DNA from: Blakeslea trispora
Taxonomy: Eukaryota > Mucoromycota > Mucoromycetes > Mucorales > Choanephoraceae
Reading direction: 5' to 3'
Assembly: GCA_025331445.1 (NCBI GenBank)
Contig: JAIWNE010000164.1
Coordinates: forward strand, 1-50,570
DNA: 50,570 nucleotides
Position 1 is the first letter of the stretch. Each line of letters opens with the position of its first letter. The position numbers and the translations under genes are program-made. Under the pieces are notes generated by a model. That model was given only the letters and a program-made list of their open reading frames with translations, was not told where the DNA came from and did no database searches. This document shows positions 43,290-50,570 of this stretch, in pieces.

Positions 43290-45469
43290 GGATCTCTGAG
43301 CCTTTGTCAACAGCGGACTTCAAATTCCAAATTAGGAAGTTTTTATTCGAAATTCCGACGGTCACGTGACCTTTGATTATCTTAGTTTTACATTTAGCAA
43401 TTCGCTGAATTTAAGACTTTTGAAATTGCTGAAAGTCCAGAGGGTGTAGCATCAAATGTGAATGCAAGAGGTTGCGTATTTGATGCAGCCCGGGCGCGTT
43501 TTGTTTTTGCAAATTTTTTAATAGTTGTTTTCAAGTAAGTAATCATATTTACTGATTTACTTTTTGTAATGCCTTTTGTATTGTTTTTTATACATGTGTT
43601 TAAATCTTTGCCATTCAAAATTGTTCCCTTCACTAATGTAACAAATGGCCGACCGTGTTTTATATTGTGTTGAGGAGCAGAGAACACAGGAGTGTGTTTC
43701 TGGAGCGCGGTCCGGGATATCTATCTCTGACAATTATGTTGATATAAATGTTCCACTAGCCAAGCCAAACAAATAGAGTTGAGACGAAAGAAACAGGAGG
43801 CGTCCCACTCCCGATATAAATAAACAATATTCAAGAACTAAATAAAAAAACAACCTTTTTATCCCCACTGAAAACTCTTAATAATAACTTCGGAAAGGAC
43901 ATAGAGTGATAGCTATAGTCAAGAAGTTCATATTTTATAGTCAATTCGGAGTTCAAACAGGTATAAAAGACCCTCTACAACAATTGTAAATTGTGTTAGC
44001 GTTTTGGCTGTTGTGTTTAAAGCAAAGACGTGTAATTGATCTTTTAAACAATTTAAACTAACGACAGTACACGACATTCTAATAATAAAGTGTGATAATG
44101 TATCACCTTATACCCTTAATTGCACCAATTGCGCATTTAGGAACATTAGAAATTTCTGTAATGAGAAAAAGAGATTCGTCTTTTAACTTAATATCTTGTT
44201 AAACCAGAGGAAGTAGGAAATGCACAAAAACATGTAAAATGTATTAATTATAGTGTTCGCATCATTGAAGAGTAGCCAAAACTTTATACGTTTTGTTCTT
44301 TAAACAAAGAATGCTCATGAGAAATCGAATCAGAGCTTGTTTTAATCAATATGATTCTAAAAATCGACTTTAAATTATACAATGATTGCATTTTGTAAAA
44401 ACAAGCTACTCTGGATTTACAGGTATCTTTTTTGAAAACAAATGCTGTTAAAAACTTCCATCTTAATTCTTGCAATATCAAAACTTCTCAATCGTTTGAA
44501 ATTATGCAATGGTTTTTATTCAAGTCTTCTATTCGTTACTCTGATAGTTGTCATTTTTTCACAGAGGGTATAATAATTTGACTAGATTCACATTACAAAA
44601 CATAAGTTTTGAATTTAAGTAGTGGTTTAAAAAAAGTACTATTTCTTTTCGTGATAAATTAAAAAAAACATTTTTGAAGGATCTCAAATCAATGACTGCA
44701 AGTAAGGCTTCATTTACTTTTTTAAATCTTCCCAAAATTTGTTCATAAGTAAAAGGACAGCCAAGAGATTGATAATTTCAAGAATAAGTTAAAAAAAATA
44801 ACAAAATGCGCTCAAGCTGCATCAAACACGCAACCTGTTGCATTCACATCTGACGCTCTACCTTTTGGACTATCAGCAATTTCAAAAATTATCCTCCTGT
44901 TATTTTTTTAGGATGTTTAACGCAGATCACGTGACCTTTGAAGTTTTTGAGCCAATAGAAACTCAGGGAAAAGCTGTGTATTTACAAAATAAGTCTTTGA
45001 TGTTTGTTTATTGTTTCTTTTGCACTTTGCCTGTGTATTCACAAAATAAGTCTTTGAAAAAGAACTTATTCTTGTTAATAGCACAGGTATTTATACTTTC
45101 TATTCTACATCAAATATTTGATCTAAATCTATTAAAAAAAGAAGCAATTAATACCTCAATTCCGATTGCTTCTTCTAACGGAGCTTTGGCTTTAGTCCCA
45201 GCATATTCTGTCAAACTTTCTTTCTTCTTTTGTTGGGCACTTGTGGTTTGAATCTTCTTTTGTTTGGATTGTACATAGTTGGTAGATTATATTGAATCTC
45301 AATTGGCTGTTGAGGCTCGCTAATACTACTAACCACGACAAAAACTAAAATTTGGCGGATTGCTAAATGTGAAACCAAAATAATTCAAGGTCACGTGTTT
45401 ATCGGAGTCTCAAACAAAGTTCCCTAATTTGTAATTTAAACTCCGCTGTTGACAAAGGTCCTTTCAGCC
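43290..45469 (+). mobile_element. 2.2-kb non-autonomous element, copy 3 (full length)
   Basis: Left end GGATCTCTGAGCCTTTGTC, right end GACAAAGGTCCTTTCAGCC. The GG plus six-base spacer (ATCTCT) is the same as at the left end of the 6.9-kb element. CACGTG sites lie at 43363-43368 and 45392-45397, with another internally at 44928-44933. It inserts into the nuclease gene on the left. The right flank is LINE sequence and no target duplication is visible, so the right flank was probably exchanged. Nearly identical in reverse to copy 2. Confidence 0.75.
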
Positions 45470-45766
45470 TCGCTCTCTGACTCGCTCCCATTCTCTTTCT
45501 TGTCCTCGCCTCCCTCCTGTCTACCTACCGCCGACTTACCCTCCTACAACGCTCCATCCCGTCGACGCTATCTTGGCTGCTCTCCCCTCACCTCGCCTCT
45601 CTGCCTCCGCCAAACGCTCCATCCTCCCTTACTGGTCCCGCTATTGGCTTTTCACCCTTACATTTCTTATCACTTTGGTTTCCCTCTGTCATCTGAACTC
45701 CCCTCGTACCTTGCTTCCAACTGACCAGTCCGACTTCCTCCGCTGGCTTAACCCTCCTCCCAATTG
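45470..45766 (+). pseudogene. LINE ORF2 C-terminal fragment
   Basis: The frame ending LLPTDQSDFLRWLNPPPN at 45766 contains HPVDAILAALPSPRLSASAK and YWSRYWLFTLTFLITLV. This corresponds to the end of the LINE fragment at 18840-19100 (NPLDFVLNQLPRLPS..., LLRWSTWWPTI, LLEWLLP). The DNA is C-rich on this strand like LINE C and unlike the AT-rich surroundings. It abuts the end of the 2.2-kb element at 45469. Confidence 0.55.
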
Positions 45767-45854
45767 ATCTTCTCTCCCACTTGATCTTTTTTCCCTTTCT
45801 TAGTTTATTTTAACTCTTCCCCTTTATATTTTTAAACCCCGATGTGGCAATTAA

Positions 45855-46094
45855 GCTGAAACAGCGCGTGCACTTATACATCATGTCAGGCCTGCCAATA
45901 CCATTAGCAGTAGCAGTACAGGAGAAGAAATTCCTCAATTTGTGAGTAACTGGAACAGATTGAAGAAGAAGGTATTCAAACCTAAAGGTCAAGTCAAGAG
46001 AAACATTAAGAAGCGCAGAACAAACAAAGGTGAAGAATCTACCAAAACTAGTAGTAGCAATAGATTTGATACGGAGTTAGAGAATGAAAAATAA
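45855..46094 (+). pseudogene. Basic protein fragment, EIPxFxxNWN family
   Basis: An open frame of 79 codons without a start (preceded by a TAA) ending TELENEK. EEIPQFVSNWNRLKKKVFKP is followed by a Lys/Arg-rich stretch; the counterpart is at 11430-11618. It looks like the last exon of a repeated gene of unknown function. Confidence 0.4.
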
Positions 46095-46210
46095 GAATTC
46101 ATGTCAAATTATTCTTTGAATAAAATTATCTTTTCCTTCTTATATTTTACTTTCGGATAGTGTTGATACTATCTCTATTGTATCAGTTTATTCTGATCAC
46201 TACACATAAT

Positions 46211-46407
46211 TGGTCGTCCATTGCATTAAATTTTTGCAACGGACAAGCTGTCTTTGTACAACGCCAAGTTGTCCATTGCAATGAAATGATCACACAGTCC
46301 TATTGCTGCAATGGACGAGCGATCCAAATGCGTTTATTGGATGAGCATAAAGGACACCTTGTCCATTTGCATTAATTTTGTAACAAACATCTTGTCCATT
46401 GCATTGG
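46211..46407. repeat. Cluster of TTGTCCATTGCA motifs, both orientations
   Basis: Six variants of TTGTCCATTGCA occur within 200 bp (about 46215, 46235 inverted, 46269, 46304 inverted, 46360, 46391). A second cluster lies at 47903-47950. Repeated short sites in both orientations near two ends of a 1.7-kb gene-free segment resemble the subterminal repeats of some DNA transposons. Confidence 0.55.
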
Positions 46408-47902
46408 TTGTAGCTTCGCGATTGGTTCATTTCTTAAAATCATTCTGTTCAATTGGTCATTTATGATCTTTTTACATCAATTCCTTTTGTTTGATTGGAT
46501 AAAAATTTGATATTTTATTTTGATGTACGTTTATCATTGGATGAAATAGATCTCTTTACACAAATGTACTTCTTTACGATTAGACTATATTAGACAGATA
46601 TACAGGATTAGAGGCTTAAAAAAGTGGCTTTTTTTTTATTGAAAAAACTTTTTTCTGCTGAAAACAATAGCTATATTATGGGTCAAATAATTAGGGAAAA
46701 TGACAGGCAACGATTACAGAGATAGGTAAAATATTTAAGAGGAAAAGATGGCAGGGGAAGCTAAAATACTAGCAAAATCGAGCTGAAATTTTGCCATTAG
46801 TACAGGTAAAGACCATAAAAACAACTGAAGAGAGACAACGATAATGGGGTAGAATCCAAGGGCTATCAACAGACAGAAATAGTGGAGGAACAGAGTAAAC
46901 AAAGAGTTCACATACGAGTGCTAAAGTAATAAAGCGATTAATGAAACTGAAAGAAAAACGAAAGTGATGAGTGACTTACATTAAATCAGTGAAGAATACC
47001 AGAAGAATAAGGGCATACAGCCAAACCAAAACGAAGTCTTCTTTAAAAGGATTCATAAACAAACTATGAGTTTTTTAAATTCTTTAAGTGTTCATTTAAC
47101 AACTTACAGTTCAAAAGAAGAGACTGATGCTTGAGACTTATAAAAAAGGCCACATAGAGTATCTAAGAGATAATTGTCAGGACAGTTGTTGGACTTTGTA
47201 TTACTTGTTAGTTACCTATAAACCATTTCATCCAAGAGAAAAAAGAGAGGCAAAGAGACTCAGGTCAAGGGGCTTTTATAACACAAAAAGATTAGTCTAT
47301 AGGACAACAACATGTTTGCAAGTCATTACCTCAAGCAGTTAGATACAATACAAATGAATCCACTGAAACCATATCTTGGCTAAAGAAGTTTTGTTAACCT
47401 TTACTCAATCAAATCAGTACCAACTTACTTTTTATTTTTAAAAAATTAAAAAGAAAAATAGCTAAAATGTATTTTTCTTGAAATCTTTTTTGTTCTTGAA
47501 ATCATATTTTAAAATCTTTCTTTTTGGATCTTTTTTTATGATAGGTTTTTTATTGGGGTAAAAGAAAAGTACTTGAATTTCGGACATTTTTCTTAGAAAT
47601 TTGATTTTTTATGATACCTCTGATGCAGCACAGACAAATAAATTTAAAGTCCTCAGCTTAAAAAATAAAAAATAGCAGGGAAAATCAGACAGAAAATAAA
47701 TCACTGCCAAAAAATTTTAAAGAAGCGGAATTCTTTAAGCACTAAAGATATGCACAAAAAGATAAATGGCTATAATTTGATGAATACGCAACTAATTTCA
47801 ATTCTGAAAGAAGTTTTCAATACCTGAACCAACCCTCAACATTTTCAGTTAAAAACATAGCAAGTTTTTTAAGCAAAATCGAAAGTTGCAAATTTGGATA
47901 TA
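46408..47902. other. AT-rich 1.5-kb stretch without a gene
   Basis: Only short open frames with poor coding character. It may be the interior of a non-autonomous element bounded by the TTGTCCATTGCA clusters. Confidence 0.4.
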
Positions 47903-47950
47903 TTGGACATCTTGTCCATTGCACTTGTCCATTGTACATTGGACAACCAT
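47903..47950. repeat. Second TTGTCCATTGCA cluster
   Basis: CTTGTCCATTGCACTTGTCC, then ATTGTACATTGGACAACC, contain three further copies in both orientations. Confidence 0.55.
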
Positions 47951-48012
47951 TAGGTGTAGTGGATTCCTGATGGTAGTAGTATCTCTTGGTAAAATTCAAT
48001 CCTGACACTATA

Positions 48013-48056
48013 AGCTACGGCCCTATAATACCGAAAGCACCGGATCCCGTCCGATC
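48013..48056 (+). rRNA. 5S rRNA 5' fragment
   Basis: GCTACGGCCCTATAATACCG, then AAAGCACCGGATCCCGTCCG and ATC, match the first third of a eukaryotic 5S rRNA. The canonical continuation (CTCCGAAGTTAAG) is absent and LINE C sequence follows directly. Confidence 0.7.
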
Positions 48057-48193
48057 GCCTTTCTTTCGCTTTTTCATCACTACCCTAAATTTCGAAAAGT
48101 TCAACATTTGCATCCGCATCCATCCGTCTGAAGTTAGTATACAACCACTAAATATTTTTACGCCATCGTATTCGCCTCGTCTCTCTCTTTCTG

Positions 48194-49272
48194 ATGATAC
48201 CTTTGATGCCTTCCATGCCTCGTCCTAAACCCACCAACAAGGACAAACATACTTCAATACCTTTTGTATCTTCTTCTTCACCCAATTCTTCCCCTGAAGA
48301 GATCTCCCTTTTGCGCCGTACGGTTCAAACTCAGTACAAAGAAATTTTTGAGCTTTAGGCCGGACAAGAAGCCCTCCAGGCCGAAATAACCAAGTTGACC
48401 GAACTACTTACTACCGTCCTCAAAGCCATCCCTATGAACACCCCTTCCGCACCACCCGCTGACTCTTCCCCTCTTTTTCCCCCTTCTGCTGCTGCTGCCG
48501 CCGCTTCTCCCGCCTTCCCTGCCGACTCTGTAGACTCTGCCCTGCCAAATACGCAGGCTCCCGCTAGACCTGCCGCCGCTCCCAGCCAAATTCCCTCCGT
48601 TTCGCCCAGTATGGCTCAGTCATGTTGGGCTGACAAGGTAAGTATATCCCTTCCCCCCTCCCCCTCCACTACCCGCAAGCGCTCTCGTACGTCCGCCCCA
48701 GTTCCTGCTGCCCGTGCTGCCCGTATGTTTCAACCCCACCGTGACTCTGACGGCTTCTCTTTCGTGTACTTGCCCCAAAAGGGTAAGAGACCCGCACACC
48801 TTCTTCGTCGTTCCCTCTCTGGACTTGGCATTCCCAACTCCCGTGTTTTCGACCTCTCCTTTCTGCGCGTGTGGTAATCGCTCTCCTCGTGCATAACGAA
48901 TATTACCAGTCTCTTCTGGATACCTTGGACGTCCATGGCGTCACTCCCATCAAGGACTTCGACCCTTCCACTGGTTCCAACCTCAAGGATCCCAAGTATG
49001 ACTCTCTCTCCCCCGCTGAACGTGATTCTCAAGCTATTGAGATTCACCACCACCGTCTTGCCCGCATTGCCGCTCGCTGCCCAAAGCATACCCGCAGAGC
49101 TGTTGGTGTCTCTTTCGTCCGTTCGATGGGCTTGCCCATTGAACTGTGGCGTGAACACAACCATCCTCCCACCACCGTCGACTATGCTGCCATCTTTAAG
49201 GCTGATTTCCCCCCCTTCCCATTCCTTTGCCGACGAGGATATGTCCGAGATGTTTACCCTTTCAGATTCTGA
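48194..49272 (+). pseudogene. LINE C ORF1
   Basis: Three in-frame ATGs begin at 48194 (MIPLMPSMPRPKPTNKDKHT). A helical, coiled-coil-like stretch (RRTVQTQYKEIFEL, stop TAG at 48356-48358, then EALQAEITKLTELLTTVLKA) is followed by an Ala/Pro/Ser-rich linker with a poly-Ala tract. FVYLPQKGKRPAHLLRRSL leads into a C-terminal domain with VIALLVHNEYYQSLLDTLD and PAERDSQAIEIHHHRLARIA; a one-base frame change lies near 48875. No CCHC knuckle was seen, so this ORF1 type differs from LINE A and LINE B. It presumably binds the element RNA. Confidence 0.6.
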
Positions 49273-49288
49273 ATGTGTGATAGTCATC

Positions 49289-50061
49289 AGGTAACTATAA
49301 CCACTTGGAATACTAACGGTCTTCCCCCTCCCCCTTCCTTCTAGCATAGAACTACTCCCTTCCTTCGACATCCTCCTCCTTACCGAAACATGGGTCCGTC
49401 CTGGTTCCAAATACCTCTTCCTTGGTCACAGCACCACTCTTATGGCCCCCTTCTCACCAACAACCATGCCTCTCAAGGTGTTTCCGTTCTGGTTCACCCA
49501 TCCTCTCCTTTGTCTCCTTCCTTCCTTCCCTCCCGTTCGCATCACTCCGTGTCCTCTTTTTACCTGACCTTCTGGTCCATTGTCTCTATTTCCCTCCTTC
49601 CTTGCCCGATCTTGAAGCCATTGCTATCCTCGACTCTCTCCCTGCCGCTCCCTCCCCTTCATTCAAAACCATCTACTATGGTGACTTCAATGCTCGTTGT
49701 ATGTCTTTTGGTGACTCCCGTACGACTACGAGGGGTACTGCTCTCAAACTGGATGGCCACTCACCTAGTCACTTGTCTTAATCAGAAACTAGCCTATGGT
49801 ATACCCACCTATGAACATATGCTCGCTAACTCTACCTCTTCTAGCATTATAAATCTCTTTATGTTTAAGCCCCCTATGCAAGTCCACTCCTTTCTTTCTC
49901 TCGGTTCTCCTCACAAAGCGGTCTCTCTTACCTTCCTTCACCTCACCTGTCTTCTCTCCTCCTTCCCACCCACGCCGCTTTTGGATCCTTAGCCGCCTAC
50001 GTGAACACGAGGCCGGTCTCTATATGAACAACATGTCCGCGCATCCCTAGCACCTCTCTCT

Positions 50062-50123
<62 letters not shown>

Positions 50124-50570
50124 GTCCCTCCTTTCTTCCCCTCCTTCGTCTATGCCTGATATTGAATCGCTGACCGATACCTTCCTTTATGCCATGCATT
50201 CTCTCTGGACTCCTCCATCGGTTCCAAGCCCCCTGAACCTCACTCCTTCAACGATTGGTTCTGGACACCCAATCTTCAAGCTCTCGTAGATAAGCGGGAA
50301 CTTCTTTACAAACAGTCTCGTAGAGCTACTGGTGTTAACTGGCTAGTCTTACTACCCAAACACAAAGAGGCTAAACAGGCTCTCGCCTAGGTCGTCCGTA
50401 GACGTAAGCGTAAAACATGGAACAACTTCGTTCATTCAACTAGCAACAAAAGACTACCACCTCACCACCAGACAAATCAGTCCATGCGCACAGGTCGTAG
50501 ACTCTCCCCTAGGACCAGAGCAGCCTCCCGGATTATGACAGACAAATTGTCCCATACACTTGATGATTAA
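49289..50570 (+). pseudogene. LINE C ORF2, endonuclease and linker
   Basis: The frame begins around VTITTWNTNGLPPPPSF, the usual first strand of an APE-type endonuclease. It changes frame to ELLPSFDILLLTETWVRPGS (the catalytic Glu motif), then to YYGDFNARCMSFGDSRTTTRG (GDFNA motif, about 49675). After a CT repeat, NDWFWTPNLQALVDKRELLY and HKEAKQALA plus VVRRRKRKTW form the linker that precedes the reverse transcriptase, which lies beyond the window. Multiple frame changes and a stop in the linker make it non-functional. Confidence 0.7.
50054..50121 (+). repeat. (CT)n microsatellite inside LINE C ORF2
   Basis: A run of almost pure CT dinucleotides of about 68 bp interrupts the coding sequence between the endonuclease and the linker. 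Confidence 0.9.

Larger units (their letters stand above)
48057..50570 (+). mobile_element. LINE C, non-LTR retrotransposon joined to a 5S rRNA fragment
   Basis: A short leader, ORF1 and an ORF2 endonuclease plus linker run to the window edge. The C/T-rich coding strand is unlike the rest of the window. Frameshifts and stops show that this copy is dead. Confidence 0.75.

Noticed and set aside
47127..47342. 71-residue open frame in the gene-free stretch
   Set aside because: Composition is ordinary for AT-rich DNA, with no motif, no promoter context and no second copy.
48730..49410. 226-residue minus-strand open frame
   Set aside because: It is antisense to LINE C ORF1 and the endonuclease start. 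The plus strand carries the recognisable coding pieces.
50054..50121. (CT)n run considered as a possible LINE tail
   Set aside because: ORF2 linker coding sequence resumes on its right side, so it is an internal microsatellite and not a 3' end.
1..50570. CRISPR arrays, bacterial operons, ribosome-binding sites
   Set aside because: No regularly spaced direct repeats with unique spacers were seen, and the many spliced genes point to a eukaryotic nuclear genome.

Overview
The window looks like a repeat-dense stretch of nuclear DNA from an early-diverging filamentous fungus, most likely Mucoromycota (Mucorales-type). This is inferred from AT-rich DNA, many 50-80 bp GT-AG introns, Mutator-like transposases ending in an OTU-type protease domain, eukaryotic IS1595/Merlin-like transposases, a Helitron-type Rep/helicase and fungal 18S and 5S rRNA fragments. 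I see no convincing single-copy host housekeeping gene. Almost everything is a mobile element, a fragment of one, or a cargo-like gene beside one.

Left part (1-18.4 kb). A broken IS1595-type transposase gene (1-1743, minus) has a close paralogue at 12311-18322 (plus). The paralogue is open in every exon I can splice but is split by a 4.2-kb Mutator-like element (12837-17056, 115-bp terminal inverted repeats). Between them, an orphan gene called here gene X (3002...) is split by a 6.9-kb composite element (3390-10294) with a 9-bp target duplication. That element holds a third IS1595-type transposase gene and a second, decayed Mutator-like element.

Middle (18.4-28.4 kb). A 3' LINE fragment lies in a tRNA-like sequence. 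Two near-identical 2.2-kb elements in inverted orientation (to 21309, and 25633-27812) bracket an accessory block: unknown gene W (minus), a truncated OTU-like protein (plus), unknown gene Z (minus), a second gene X and the start of gene Y (plus). An 18S rRNA fragment follows.

Right part (28.4-50.6 kb). LINE A follows the 18S fragment and ends at a second copy of the same 18S tag, after which LINE B begins. Next come a third gene X with an intact gene Y (plus), a Helitron Rep/helicase gene (minus), a TDG/MUG-type uracil-DNA glycosylase (plus) and a broken PD-(D/E)XK-like nuclease gene (plus). A third 2.2-kb element interrupts the nuclease gene. The window ends with LINE fragments, a region of repeated TTGTCCATTGCA motifs, and LINE C, whose 5' end abuts a 5S rRNA fragment.

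The best candidate for something undescribed is the X-Y gene pair. It keeps its order and orientation at two loci and sits next to the Helitron gene, the glycosylase and the nuclease. This may be cargo or accessory machinery of a large mobile element. That is inference from position; no function for X, Y, W or Z can be read from the sequence.
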